Below, piece after piece: positions 27,226 through 36,600 of a stretch of DNA of 64,000 nucleotides. Positions within the stretch are counted from its first letter, which is position 1, and every line of letters starts with the position of its first letter. The notes under the pieces are model-generated. The model was not told the origin of the DNA, searched no databases, and worked only from the letters and a program-made list of their open reading frames with translations. The DNA is from Pseudonocardia xinjiangensis (GTDB lineage Bacteria > Actinomycetota > Actinomycetes > Mycobacteriales > Pseudonocardiaceae), in assembly GCF_012911925.1 (NCBI RefSeq), contig NZ_JAAXKY010000019.1, positions 1 through 64,000 of the forward strand. The letters are read 5' to 3'. A program made the position numbers and the translations under genes.

Positions 27226-27903
27226 TCAGCGCGCCTTGCGTGGGATGAGGCCTGCCTCGTGGGCCAGGATGGCCGCCTCGACCCGGTTGCGGACCCCGAG
27301 CCGGCGGAAGATCCCGCTCACGTAGACCTTCACGGTGCCTTCGACCACGTGGATGTGCTCGGCGATCTCGGCGTTGGACAGCCCGGATCCGAGGAGCCCG
27401 AGCACCTCCCGTTCGCGGTTGGTCAGCCCGTCGAGCTGCTGCGCGGCGCCGAGGTGCGACCCGGTGGCGGCGAGGTGGTCGATCACCCGCCGGGCGACGG
27501 AGGGCGAGAGGTAGGCCGCGCCGAAGGCGACGGCACGCACCCCCGCGATGATCTCGGTGGGGTCGCCCGTCTTGAGCACGAAGCCTCCCGCGCCCTCTCC
27601 GAGCGCTCGGGAGATGTAGGCGTCCTCGGCGAAGGTGGTCAGCACCAGCACCTCGGTGCCGACGGTCAGCCGGCGGATCTCCGCCGCGGCCTCGAGCCCG
27701 TTCAGCCGCGGCATCCGGATGTCCAGCACGGCGACGTCCGGGCGATGCGCCAGCACCAGGTCCACCGCCTCGCGCCCGTCCTGCGCCTCGGCGACGACCT
27801 CGACCTCCGGCGCGGCGGCGAGCACGGCACGCACCCCGACGCGTACGACGGCCTCGTCGTCCGCGAGCACCACGCGGATCGTGCCGCCATCCTGGCCCGT
27901 CAT
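27226..27903 (-). CDS. NarL/LuxR-family response regulator
   Basis: 225-aa two-component regulator. The receiver has the acidic pair in LADDEA, the phospho-acceptor Asp in VAVLDIRMP (about residue 58), a Thr in LTTF and Lys in VLKTGD. The C-terminal HTH contains LTNREREVLGLLGSGLSNAE. Its ATG overlaps the kinase stop (ATGA), so the two are a coupled pair. Targets are unknown; the neighbouring PAP2 gene is cotranscribed. Confidence 0.93.
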   Translation of the reverse strand: MTGQDGGTIRVVLADDEAVVRVGVRAVLAAAPEVEVVAEAQDGREAVDLVLAHRPDVAVLDIRMPRLNGLEAAAEIRRLTVGTEVLVLTTFAEDAYISRALGEGAGGFVLKTGDPTEIIAGVRAVAFGAAYLSPSVARRVIDHLAATGSHLGAAQQLDGLTNREREVLGLLGSGLSNAEIAEHIHVVEGTVKVYVSGIFRRLGVRNRVEAAILAHEAGLIPRKAR

Positions 27904-29435
27904 CGCTCGCCCCGGACCAGCTCGTCCTTGCTCACCAGCCGGCCGTCCCGGAAGCAGAGCCGGTACAGGTCGCTACCGCGTTCGTCGAACGGGTTGGGGT
28001 GGGTGCTGTAGTGGCGGCAGGCCGAGCCGGCAGGTGTCGGCGGCACGCCGTCGGGCTGGTCGACCCGCGTCTCGGCGGGCAGCAGCGGGGCGACGGACGG
28101 CTCGTCCTGCCCGATCATGAGCCCTGCGTAGTCGGCGGGCTGGAGCACGGACGTGGCCGCGTCGACGACCATGTAGGCCACCACGCAGGCCACGACGCCG
28201 ACCGACACCCCGGCGGTGACGTAAACCGTCCGGCGCCCGCTGCGCCGGACCTGCAACTCGGCCTGTCTGCGGTGCAGGCCGGTCGTCGTGGCCGGCCCCG
28301 CGGGCGCCGATGGCCGGTGGGGGACGTGCGCCGTGACCTCGTACCCGCCGTCGACGCGCTGCCCGGCGTCGAACCGCCCCCCGACGAGCCGCACCCGTTC
28401 CGCGAGTCCGAGCAGCCCGTACCCGCCGGTGACCCCGCGTCCGGACGGCTGGGCCGCCGCCGCGTTGGCCACCCGCACGACGCTGCCCTCGCCGGTTTCC
28501 TCGATCCGGACGGTCACGGCCGCTCCCGGGGCGTGCTTGACGACGTTGGTGAGGGCTTCGGCGACCACGCGGTGGATCGTCCGTGCGATGACGGGGTCGT
28601 GGTCGCGGGGTGGGTCCGCGACCAGGTCCACGTCGAGCCCCGACGTCCGGCTCCGGGCCACGAGCTCAGCCACGGACTCGCCGGGACGGTCGGTGCTGCC
28701 CTGGTCCGGGCGCAACACGCGCACGGCGTCGGCCAGCCGTTCGGCGGCGGTCGTCACGGCCGCGCGGGCACCACCGGCCGCCGATCGATGCGCCGGGTCG
28801 AGCCCGGGATCCACTTCGAGCGCCCCGATGCGCAGTGCGGCGTGCGCCAGTTCGTGGCCGATCAGGTCGTGCATCTCACCGGCTAGCCAAGCCCGTTCGC
28901 GGGTCCTGGCCCTGTCCTCGGCCAGCCCGAGTTCCCGCTCCACCCGTTCCGCGTGCTCCCAGCCGGCCTGGACCATCCGGGTGTACTGGCGGCGGTACCG
29001 GCCGATCGTCCAGGGCACAACGGCGAGCACCGCCACCGCGGCGACCGTCGCGATGGTGGTGTCGCCCCCGCCACCGAGGCCCAGAGCAGCCGCAGCGCCG
29101 GCGGCGGTGGCCGCCGACAGCACCACCGCGCCCGCCGTACCCGCGGTTGCGTTCCGGCCTGCCACGAAGCTGACCGCTACCAGGCCTCCCGCGAACGCGA
29201 TCACCCCGAGCGTGCTGTTCAGCTCGTCCCGCGACAGGAAGGTGACCTGCCACGCCGCCATCACCAGCACGAGCGCGGCCACCGGCAGGCGGTGCACGAG
29301 AGCCGTGGCGGCGCCGAGGACGGCGAGCCCGGCGAGGGCCTCGGCTGCCGAGAGCCGGCCGTCCCACGGTCCGACCGTGGCCACGAGCACCGGAACTGCC
29401 GTGATCGTCCAGAGGGCGAGTGCGCGCACGCCCAT
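27900..29435 (-). CDS. Sensor histidine kinase with an extra C-terminal extracellular domain
   Basis: 511-aa NarL-partner kinase. Five or so N-terminal hydrophobic segments (residues 5-155) are followed by the HisKA_3 dimerisation region (GEMHDLIGHELAHAALR), an N-box (EALTNVVKHA) and a G-box (GGYGLLGLAERV). Unusually, the ATPase domain is followed by another membrane helix (TVYVTAGVSVGVVACVVAYM, about residues 402-426). Some 85 further residues should lie outside, with two cysteines near 473 and 494. The start overlaps the PAP2 stop by one base (TGATG); an upstream extension would run inside the PAP2 gene. Confidence 0.88.
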   Translation of the reverse strand: MGVRALALWTITAVPVLVATVGPWDGRLSAAEALAGLAVLGAATALVHRLPVAALVLVMAAWQVTFLSRDELNSTLGVIAFAGGLVAVSFVAGRNATAGTAGAVVLSAATAAGAAAALGLGGGGDTTIATVAAVAVLAVVPWTIGRYRRQYTRMVQAGWEHAERVERELGLAEDRARTRERAWLAGEMHDLIGHELAHAALRIGALEVDPGLDPAHRSAAGGARAAVTTAAERLADAVRVLRPDQGSTDRPGESVAELVARSRTSGLDVDLVADPPRDHDPVIARTIHRVVAEALTNVVKHAPGAAVTVRIEETGEGSVVRVANAAAAQPSGRGVTGGYGLLGLAERVRLVGGRFDAGQRVDGGYEVTAHVPHRPSAPAGPATTTGLHRRQAELQVRRSGRRTVYVTAGVSVGVVACVVAYMVVDAATSVLQPADYAGLMIGQDEPSVAPLLPAETRVDQPDGVPPTPAGSACRHYSTHPNPFDERGSDLYRLCFRDGRLVSKDELVRGER

Positions 29436-30142
29436 CAGTTTCGCGGATGCCGTCTCAGGCGCGTGGGGCGACGAAGGCGAACCGTCGGCGCATCTCCCGC
29501 TCCCGCATCGCCCACCAGCCACCCCACCGCGGCCCGGTTCCGGGCCTGGGTGATCACCGGCGCCAGCAGACGTGCCGGTACCGGGAGGACGAGGGCCACC
29601 ACTGCGCCCAGGAGGAAACCGGCGATCACATCATGCGGATAGTGCACACCGACGACGACCCGTGAGGCCGCGGCGAACAATGCCACCCCGACGGCGAGGA
29701 AAGCGAGGCGCCCGCCTGCCCAGGCGAGAGCGACGGCGGCCGCTGCCGCGACCGTCGCGTGATTGCTGGGAAAGGACCAGTCGCCGTACTCGGGGCACGC
29801 CGCGATCGTGGCCAGGTCACCGAGCGTCCGGCACGGACGTTCCTCCTGCCACAGCTCCTTCGCTGTCTCGCTCAGCAGGTACGCCACCACCGTCACCGCC
29901 GGCACCAGCAGCACTCGTGCCATCAGCAGTGGTGGTCCGGTCCGCGCGCGCCACCACGCCGCGACGAGCATCGCGGCGAGCACGACCGCGACCGCGTCGG
30001 TGGCGACCTCGACGAATACGTGTATCGCCTCGGGGCTCGCCGCCGCTGATTCGACGGTGCGCCGATACCATTCCGCGCTGACATCGGGTACATCCGGAAT
30101 TCCCGTACCGTCCGGAATCGGCTCCACCGGTGCATTCGTCAC
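29435..30142 (-). CDS. PAP2-family membrane phosphatase
   Basis: 235-aa integral membrane phosphatase of the PAP2 superfamily, probably acting on a lipid phosphate or undecaprenyl pyrophosphate. The three signature segments are KELWQEERPC, PSNHA and SRVVVGVHYPHD, containing the catalytic and phosphate-binding residues. About five hydrophobic helices are visible. The GTG start is supported by a TAGCGT box 7 nt upstream. It is the first gene of an operon with the histidine kinase and response regulator, suggesting an envelope-related signal. Confidence 0.9.
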   Translation of the reverse strand: MTNAPVEPIPDGTGIPDVPDVSAEWYRRTVESAAASPEAIHVFVEVATDAVAVVLAAMLVAAWWRARTGPPLLMARVLLVPAVTVVAYLLSETAKELWQEERPCRTLGDLATIAACPEYGDWSFPSNHATVAAAAAVALAWAGGRLAFLAVGVALFAAASRVVVGVHYPHDVIAGFLLGAVVALVLPVPARLLAPVITQARNRAAVGWLVGDAGAGDAPTVRLRRPTRLRRHPRN

Positions 30143-30149
30143 GGCGAGA

Positions 30150-30155
30150 ACGCTA
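30150..30155 (-). promoter_or_regulatory. Predicted -10 box of the PAP2/two-component operon (leaderless)
   Basis: TAGCGT on the minus strand lies 7 nt before GTG 30142. The flanking bases are unusually AT-rich for this window (ATAAATAGCG). Confidence 0.5.
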
Positions 30156-30251
30156 TTTATCGGGCCGGTCGATCGCCTTCGTCGAAAGCGTCGTGCTGCC
30201 TCTGTCCTTCGTCAGGGTCGGGTACCTGACGATCGACAGGGCGGCGCAGGC

Positions 30252-33011
30252 TCACGCGGGCAGGTCGAGCCGGACGAGCTGCGCGCGGGAGGTGACGCCG
30301 AGCTTCGGGAACGCCTTGTACAGGTGGTAGCCCACCGTGCGCGGGCTGAGGAACAGCTGCGCCCCGATGTCGCGGTTGCTGAGCCCGGCCGCGGCGAGCC
30401 GGACGACCTGCAGCTCCTGCGGGGTGAGCTCCGTGAGCAGGTCGGGACCCGGCTGCGCGTCGGCCCGGCTCTCCCCGGTGGCCCGCAGCTCGGCCCGCGC
30501 GCGCTCGGCCCAGGGGCGGGCGCCGAGCTCTTCGAACGTCTCCAGCGCCGACCGCAACGGTGCCCGGGCGTGTGCGCGGCGCCTGCCCCGGCGCAGCAGC
30601 TCCCCGTGGAGAAGCTCCGTGCGGGCTCGCTCGAAGGGCCGTGCCCCGTCGAGCCGGTGGTGCGCCACGGCCTCGGCGAAGAGGTGTTCGGCCCGGTCTC
30701 CGCCGTCGACGAGCGCCCGGCAGCGCAGCGCAACCGCCCGTGCCCAGTCCTGCCCGACGTGGCCGGCCCATCGTTCGAAGCGCGCGGCGGCGTCGCGGGC
30801 GAGCTCCGGGCGCCCTGCGCGGGTCGCCGCCTCCACGAGGTCGGGCAGCGACTGACGGCGGCTGGGGTGCGCGACGAGCTCGGTGAGCCGGTCGGCGGCG
30901 GTCTCGAACCGGCCCAGCCCCACGTCCAGGAGGCTGCGCGCGGCCGCCGCCGCCTCGGAGAAGCCCCGCGGCTTCCGTCGCCCGTCGAGCTCGGCGAGGA
31001 CGGCCACCAGGCGCACCTCATCGCCCTCGACGGCCGCCAGCTGCGCCGCCACGGCCGCGAGCTCACCGAGTGCCTGCTCGTGGCCCGCGTCCCGGGCGAG
31101 CTGCAGCCCCTCGGCGGCTGCGGCTGCCGCGTCGTGGCGGTGGCCCAGGTGCCACCGGCCCGCGGCCAGCACGGCCAGCACCCGGGGCAGCACGCCGTGG
31201 GCGCCGCGGGTACGGCAGTCGCGCTCGGCGGAGGCGGCGAGCTCGTGGGCGGTGACGTGGTCGCCGAGTGCGAGGTGCCAGGCGGCGAGGGTGGCGCCGA
31301 CCCGCGGCGACCCCGAGTCGTGGCAGACCGCCATCTCGCGCAGGCCGGCGACCGCTCCGGGCAGCGCGGTGTCGTCGGAGCCGGGGAGCTGGGCGAGCGC
31401 CACCGCCGACAGCGCACGGACGTACCGCGCGTCGCCGAGGCGGTCGGCGGCGGCCATGACCTGCTCGACCATGCCGCGGTCCCGCGCCGACCACCCCGCC
31501 TCGACGGCCCACAGGAGCATCTCGTCGGCCAGCCCGGGCGCGACGGCCGCCGTCGGCACCACGGCCTCCATCAGCAGCCGGTGGGTCTCCTCCGGCCGGT
31601 TGACCTCGTCGGCGAGCCGGGCGTGGATCAGGGCGAGCCGCGCGAGCTGCACCCGGTCGGCCACGGGCCGCGCGGCGTCGACCGCGAGGGTGGCCGCCCA
31701 CTCTCGGTGACCGGCGTCCGCCGCGGCCTCCGCTGCCGCGGTCAGCCGGCCGGTCCGCCGGGCGGGGTCGGGGCTGAGCGAACCGGCGCGTTCGTACGCG
31801 GCCGCCGCCCCCTCGTTGCTGCCCCGGTCCGCGGCGCCGCGCGCGCTCTCCTCGAGCGCGGCGGCGACGTCCTCGTCGGGTCCGATGCTCGCAGCGGCCC
31901 GGTGCCAGTTGCGGCGGTCGACGTCGGGACGCCCGTCGAGGACGTCGGCGAGCGCGCGGTGGGCCTCCTGTTTGCGGACCACGGTGGCGCTGCCGTAGGC
32001 GGCCGTGCGGATCAGCGGATGCCAGAAACCGAGGCACCCCTCCTGGAACATCAGCAGGCGCGCGCGTTCCGCCGCCTCCAGGTCGGCCACGGAACTGCCG
32101 AGGCGCTGCGCGGCCGCGAGCACCACACCGGTGTCGCAGGTGTTGTCCGCCGCCGCCACGAGCAGCACGGTGCGGACGCTGTCGGGCAGTGCCGCGATCC
32201 GGGCGGCGAACTCCCGCTCCACCGGGCTGTGCGTCGGCGCCGACCCACCGCGCCCGGCCTCGGGCGGACCGAGCGGGTAGACCGGTGCGCGGCCCGCGCG
32301 GTGCGCCGCAGGCAGCTCGTGCAGGGCGAGCGGGTTGCCTGCCGCATCCCGCAGCAGCTGTTCCCGGATGTGCCGGGGAAGGTCACCGGCCCCGGAGTCC
32401 AGGACGTGGCGGGCTGTCGTCTCGTCCAGCCGGGGCAGGGTGAGCTCCGCCAGTCCCGGGGCCGGGAACGCGGGGGCGTGCCCCGTGCGCGCCGCGAAGA
32501 TCATCACCACGGCCTCGGCGTCGAGCCGGCGCGCGACGAACAGCAGCACCTGCGCCGAGGCCCGGTCGAACCAGTGGGCGTCGTCGAGCAGGCACAGCAC
32601 CGGCCGCTGCGCCGCCAGCTCGGCGAGCAGCGTCAGCACTGCGAGCCCGACCAGGAACCGGTCGGGCGCGCGTTCGGCCGTCGCCAGCCCGAGCGCCGCG
32701 CGCAGCGCGTCCGCCTGGGCCCCGGGCAGCTCGTCGACCCCCGCCACGGTGTCCTTCAGCAGCAGGTGCAGGGCGGCGAAGGGCAGCTCCGTCTCGGTCT
32801 CGACGCCCGTCCTGGTCAGCACCAACATGTCCGGCGCGGCCGCGGCGGCGTGCCGGAGCAGGGTCGACTTCCCGATCCCGGCCTCACCACCGACCACCAG
32901 CGCGGCGCTGCGGCCCGCGCGGGCGGTGTCGAGCAGGCGCTGCACGACCGCGGTCTCGGTGGCCCGGCCGGGGAGGGCGGGTTGGACCGGCGCCCGGGCC
33001 ACGTTCTTCAT
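30252..33011 (-). CDS. LAL-type LuxR regulator (ATPase domain plus C-terminal HTH)
   Basis: 919-aa large ATP-binding LuxR regulator. Walker A GEAGIGKST is at residues 42-50 and Walker B in VLCLLDDAHW near 135. A long helical, TPR-like middle follows. The LuxR HTH is at the extreme C-terminus (LTPQELQVVRLAAAGLSNRD). GGAGG lies 8 nt before ATG 33011, and the start overlaps the MFS stop (ATGA). The frame continues upstream through the MFS gene, but that part is out of frame with it and not coding. It may regulate the pump and flavin reductase encoded upstream. Confidence 0.93.
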   Translation of the reverse strand: MKNVARAPVQPALPGRATETAVVQRLLDTARAGRSAALVVGGEAGIGKSTLLRHAAAAAPDMLVLTRTGVETETELPFAALHLLLKDTVAGVDELPGAQADALRAALGLATAERAPDRFLVGLAVLTLLAELAAQRPVLCLLDDAHWFDRASAQVLLFVARRLDAEAVVMIFAARTGHAPAFPAPGLAELTLPRLDETTARHVLDSGAGDLPRHIREQLLRDAAGNPLALHELPAAHRAGRAPVYPLGPPEAGRGGSAPTHSPVEREFAARIAALPDSVRTVLLVAAADNTCDTGVVLAAAQRLGSSVADLEAAERARLLMFQEGCLGFWHPLIRTAAYGSATVVRKQEAHRALADVLDGRPDVDRRNWHRAAASIGPDEDVAAALEESARGAADRGSNEGAAAAYERAGSLSPDPARRTGRLTAAAEAAADAGHREWAATLAVDAARPVADRVQLARLALIHARLADEVNRPEETHRLLMEAVVPTAAVAPGLADEMLLWAVEAGWSARDRGMVEQVMAAADRLGDARYVRALSAVALAQLPGSDDTALPGAVAGLREMAVCHDSGSPRVGATLAAWHLALGDHVTAHELAASAERDCRTRGAHGVLPRVLAVLAAGRWHLGHRHDAAAAAAEGLQLARDAGHEQALGELAAVAAQLAAVEGDEVRLVAVLAELDGRRKPRGFSEAAAAARSLLDVGLGRFETAADRLTELVAHPSRRQSLPDLVEAATRAGRPELARDAAARFERWAGHVGQDWARAVALRCRALVDGGDRAEHLFAEAVAHHRLDGARPFERARTELLHGELLRRGRRRAHARAPLRSALETFEELGARPWAERARAELRATGESRADAQPGPDLLTELTPQELQVVRLAAAGLSNRDIGAQLFLSPRTVGYHLYKAFPKLGVTSRAQLVRLDLPA

Positions 33012-34387
33012 CGGGCCCCCTCCGCCGCGGCCCGGGTGGCTCCCGGCGAGGCCGGCGCCAGCAGCACGATGAGCCCGACGCCCACCGCCGCGGTGATCAC
33101 GACGACGCCGGCGCGGAAGCCCCCCGCACCGCCCCCGGCCACGGTCCAGGCCAGCGCGGTCACCGCCGGGGCGACCGTCATCGCGATCGTGCGGACCGTC
33201 ATGCCGACGCCCCCGGCCACCCCCTCCGACCCGGACGGCGTGCCGACCAGCAGCGCGGTGTTGATCGCCGGGTTGAACAGCCCGGACCCCACCCCGAGCA
33301 GGACCAGCCGCCAGGCCAGGTCCACCAGCCCGGAACCGGCGTCCAGCGTGAGCATGGAGAGCATCGCGACCACCGTCACCGCGCTCCCGACGATCGCGAC
33401 CGCCCTCGTCCCGTAACGGTCGGACAGCAGCCCCGCGAGTGGGGAGATCGGTGCCATCGCCCCGACCACGAACAGCAGCGCCACACCGGTGACGTCGGGG
33501 CCGTCGCCCAGCACATCGGCCACGAAGTACGGGAGCAGGAACGCGATCAGGCCGCCGGTGAAGGTGGTCGTGAACAGCGCGAGCAGCGTTGCCGCGAACG
33601 AGCGCCCGCGCACCAGCGCGATCACCGGTCCCGACGCCGTCAGCCGGGTCCACCACAGCCCGAGGCCGATCGCCGCCACCCCGAGCGCGGCGGCGACGAG
33701 CGGCTGCCCGTCCACCTCGTCGAGCGCGAGCAGCAGTGCCGCCACCGCGCCCCCGAGCAGCAGCGCCTCGCGCACGAGTTCGCCGCTCGGCCGGGGCAGC
33801 CCGCGGTCCGGGGTGCGCGGGATGGTGCGCAGGCCCACCCACAGCACGACGGCCACCAGCGGGATCTTCATCAGGAAGACCTCGCGCCAGGTGAACACCT
33901 CGGCCACCAACCCGCCGACGGGCATGCCCACCGTGGCGCCGATCGTCATGATCGTGATCACGAACCCGATCGCCCGGCCCCGCTGCTCCGGGCGCACGCT
34001 GCCGCTGATGATCGGCATGTACGCGGCCACCACCAGCGCACCGGCGATCCCCTGCAGCAGGCGGCCGGCGACGACCAGCGGGAACGTCGGGGCGAACGCC
34101 ACCAGCGCGCTCGCCAGTCCGAGGCCGATCATGGCCAGGGCGAAGACCGCGCGGACGTCCGCGCCGTCGGCCCAGCGCCCGGCCGGGACGGACACGGCCG
34201 CCGACGGCAGCGCATAGGCCAGCAGCACCCACGCCGTCGCCGCCGCGGACACCCCCAGTTCGGCGCCGATGCCGGGGAGGGTCACCGCGGGGATCGTCAT
34301 CTCGGAGGTGACCATCAGCATCGCGAGACCGAGCGCCACCACCGGCGGCCAGCTCGTCCGCCCGGGTTCTACCGCTCTCGTGGCCAT
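33008..34387 (-). CDS. MFS drug exporter (DHA2/EmrB type)
   Basis: 459-aa major facilitator transporter with about 14 hydrophobic helices. Antiporter motif C appears as GATVGMPVGG, and motif A is present as AGRWADGADVR. These mark it as a proton-coupled drug or metabolite exporter. AGGAGG is 8 nt before ATG 34387. Its stop overlaps the LAL regulator start, so pump and regulator are one transcriptional unit. The substrate is unknown. Confidence 0.9.
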   Translation of the reverse strand: MATRAVEPGRTSWPPVVALGLAMLMVTSEMTIPAVTLPGIGAELGVSAAATAWVLLAYALPSAAVSVPAGRWADGADVRAVFALAMIGLGLASALVAFAPTFPLVVAGRLLQGIAGALVVAAYMPIISGSVRPEQRGRAIGFVITIMTIGATVGMPVGGLVAEVFTWREVFLMKIPLVAVVLWVGLRTIPRTPDRGLPRPSGELVREALLLGGAVAALLLALDEVDGQPLVAAALGVAAIGLGLWWTRLTASGPVIALVRGRSFAATLLALFTTTFTGGLIAFLLPYFVADVLGDGPDVTGVALLFVVGAMAPISPLAGLLSDRYGTRAVAIVGSAVTVVAMLSMLTLDAGSGLVDLAWRLVLLGVGSGLFNPAINTALLVGTPSGSEGVAGGVGMTVRTIAMTVAPAVTALAWTVAGGGAGGFRAGVVVITAAVGVGLIVLLAPASPGATRAAAEGAR

Positions 34388-34453
34388 CGTCGTCCCTCCT
34401 GGACAGATCGGACTCCGACGCTAGGAGTTGAAGCTCACTCGAGGTCAAGACGA

Positions 34454-35038
34454 TCACCCGGTGACGTACGGGCGCGCGGCACGGGCGTCGCGCAGGGCCA
34501 CGGCCCACCAGGCGAGCTGGTCGAGCAGGGTCTTCGCTGCCGCCGAGCACTCCGCCTCCTCGAACGGGCGGCCCTCGTCGCCGAACCGGGCCCACGCGCC
34601 GTGGAAGCTCACGGTGTCGCGCACCGTGGTCGCGTGCACCTCGGCGAACACCGGCCGCAGGTGCTCCACCGCACGCAGGCCGCCCGACATCCCGCCGTAG
34701 GACACGAACGCCACCGGCTTTGCCTGCCACTCCGGCCCGTACCAGTCGACGAGCGTCTTCAGTGGCGCGGGATAGCTGTGGTTGTACTCGGGCGTGACCA
34801 CCACGAACGCGTCCGCGGCCGCCAGGCGCGGCGCCACGGCCGCCACCTGTGGCGGCGCCGGCTGCCCGTAGCCGGTCAGCCGGTCCGGCAGTGCGGCGTC
34901 GGCGAGGTCGAGCACGTCGACGTCCATGTCGGCGTGCTGCTTCGCCTCCCCGACGAACCAGTCGGCCACCGTGGACCCGAACCGGCCCTCCCGCGTGCTC
35001 CCGATGATCACCACCAGACGCAGTCGCGCGTCGGTCAT
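34454..35038 (-). CDS. NADPH-dependent FMN reductase
   Basis: 194-aa flavodoxin-fold reductase. The FMN phosphate loop IIGSTREGRFG is near residue 10 and TPEYNHSYP near 80, both diagnostic. It reduces FMN, quinones or azo compounds with NAD(P)H; the physiological acceptor is not evident. ATG 35038 has AAGGAG 7 nt upstream; a longer frame above it runs antisense-like through the ALDH gene. It lies 66 nt upstream of the MFS exporter on the same strand. Confidence 0.9.
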   Translation of the reverse strand: MTDARLRLVVIIGSTREGRFGSTVADWFVGEAKQHADMDVDVLDLADAALPDRLTGYGQPAPPQVAAVAPRLAAADAFVVVTPEYNHSYPAPLKTLVDWYGPEWQAKPVAFVSYGGMSGGLRAVEHLRPVFAEVHATTVRDTVSFHGAWARFGDEGRPFEEAECSAAAKTLLDQLAWWAVALRDARAARPYVTG

Positions 35039-35169
35039 GGTGGGCTCCTTCCCCTCGTCGCTGCTGGTGCGAGCGACGCTAGGAGCGAGGAGGGGCCCAC
35101 CGAATCCGTCACGTGACCGGCGCTCCTGATCACCGCGACCCGTACCTGACGGCCGTGGCGGCCCGGAGG

Positions 35170-36600
35170 TCAGGCGTCGAGGTAGGCCTCCAGGCCGATC
35201 CGGCCGCCTTCCCGGCCGAAGCCGGACTCGCGGTAGCCGCCGAAGGGCGCCGTCGGGTCGAAGCGGTTGAAGGTGTTGGCCCAGACCACGCCGGCGCGCA
35301 CGCGCTGCGCGGTCCAGAGCGCCTTGGCGCCCTTCTCGGTCCAGACGCCCGCGGAGAGGCCGTACGGGGTGTTGTTGGCCTTGGCGACGGCCTCGTCGGG
35401 GGTGCGGAACGTGAGCACCGACAGGACCGGTCCGAAGATCTCCTCCCGCGCCACCCGCATCGTCTGCTCCACGCCGGAGAAGACGGTGGGCGGGAAGAAG
35501 AGGCCGCGCTCGGGCAACGCGCACGAGCTGGTCCAGCGCTGCGCCCCCTCGGCGTCGCCCGCGGCGGCGAGGTCGACGATCCGGTCCAGCTGGGCGCGCG
35601 AGTTGATGGCGCCGACGTCGGTGTTCTTGTCGAGCGGGTCGCCCACGCGCAGCGTCTCGATCCGGGCGCGCAGGAGCGTCTCGAACTCCTCCGCGATCGA
35701 CTCCTGCACCAGCAGCCGCGACCCCGCGCAGCACACGTGGCCCTGGTTGAAGAAGATCCCGTCGACGACGCCGTCGACGGCCTGGTCGAGCGGCGCGTCG
35801 TCGTAGACGATGTTGGCGGCCTTGCCGCCGAGCTCCAGGGTGAGCCGCCTGCCGGTGCCGCCGAGGCGCCGCTGGATCTCCTTGCCGACCTCGGTGGAGC
35901 CGGTGAAGGCCACCTTGTCCAGCCCCTGGTGCCCGACGAGGGCTGCGCCCACGTCACCGGCGCCGGGGAGGACGTTGAGCACGCCGGGCGGCAGCCCGGC
36001 ATCGGCGGCGATCCCGGCCAGCACGAGCGCGGTGAGCGGCGTGGTCTCCGCCGGCTTGAGGACGATCGTGTTGCCGCAGGCCAGCGCCGGAGCGATCTTC
36101 CAGACGGCCATGAGCAGCGGGAAGTTCCACGGGATGACGGCACCCACCACACCGAGCGGCCGGGGGTCGGGGCCCAGCCCCGCGTAGCCGAGCTTGTCGG
36201 CCCAGCCGGCGTGGTGGAACAGGTGCGCCGAGGCCGTGGGCACGTCGATGTCGCGCGACTCGCGGATCGGCTTCCCGTTGTCCAGCGTCTCCAGCACGGC
36301 CAGCTCGCGGGAGCGCTCGGCGACCACCCGCGCGATCCGGAACAGGTACTTGGCCCGTTCGGCCCCGGGCATCGGGCCCCAGACCTCGGTGTACGCGCGG
36401 CGGGCGGCCGCCACGGCCCGGTCGACGTCGGCCGGGCCCGCCGTGCCGACCTCGGCGAGCACCTCCTCCGTGGCCGGGTTGGTGGTCTTCAACGGCTCGC
36501 CGCCGCCGTCGACGAACTGCCCGTCGAGGAACGGCCGGTAGGCCGGCTGGAGGTTCGCGAGCGCCGCGGACTCGGGGGCGGGGGCGTAGGTCCAGTCCAT
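35170..36600 (-). CDS. Aldehyde dehydrogenase
   Basis: 476-aa NAD(P)-dependent aldehyde dehydrogenase with all catalytic parts: VIPWNFPLLMAVWK, GSTEVGK, the general base in LELGGKA, and the nucleophile in NQGHVCCAGSR, with a second adjacent Cys. Its ATG overlaps the deoC stop (ATGA), so it probably oxidises the acetaldehyde released by DeoC to acetate, completing deoxyribose breakdown. Partner of the short ALDH at 26242 in the presumed ancestral cluster. Confidence 0.95.
   Translation of the reverse strand: MDWTYAPAPESAALANLQPAYRPFLDGQFVDGGGEPLKTTNPATEEVLAEVGTAGPADVDRAVAAARRAYTEVWGPMPGAERAKYLFRIARVVAERSRELAVLETLDNGKPIRESRDIDVPTASAHLFHHAGWADKLGYAGLGPDPRPLGVVGAVIPWNFPLLMAVWKIAPALACGNTIVLKPAETTPLTALVLAGIAADAGLPPGVLNVLPGAGDVGAALVGHQGLDKVAFTGSTEVGKEIQRRLGGTGRRLTLELGGKAANIVYDDAPLDQAVDGVVDGIFFNQGHVCCAGSRLLVQESIAEEFETLLRARIETLRVGDPLDKNTDVGAINSRAQLDRIVDLAAAGDAEGAQRWTSSCALPERGLFFPPTVFSGVEQTMRVAREEIFGPVLSVLTFRTPDEAVAKANNTPYGLSAGVWTEKGAKALWTAQRVRAGVVWANTFNRFDPTAPFGGYRESGFGREGGRIGLEAYLDA

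Noticed and set aside
29763-33416. Plus-strand 1217-codon open frame
   Set aside because: It runs antisense through PAP2, the LAL regulator and part of the MFS gene; composition is that of a shadow frame.
33012-34730. Upstream extension of the LAL regulator to a 1492-residue protein
   Set aside because: The extra part overlaps the MFS gene in another frame and is Arg/Gly-rich; GGAGG before ATG 33011 marks the real start.
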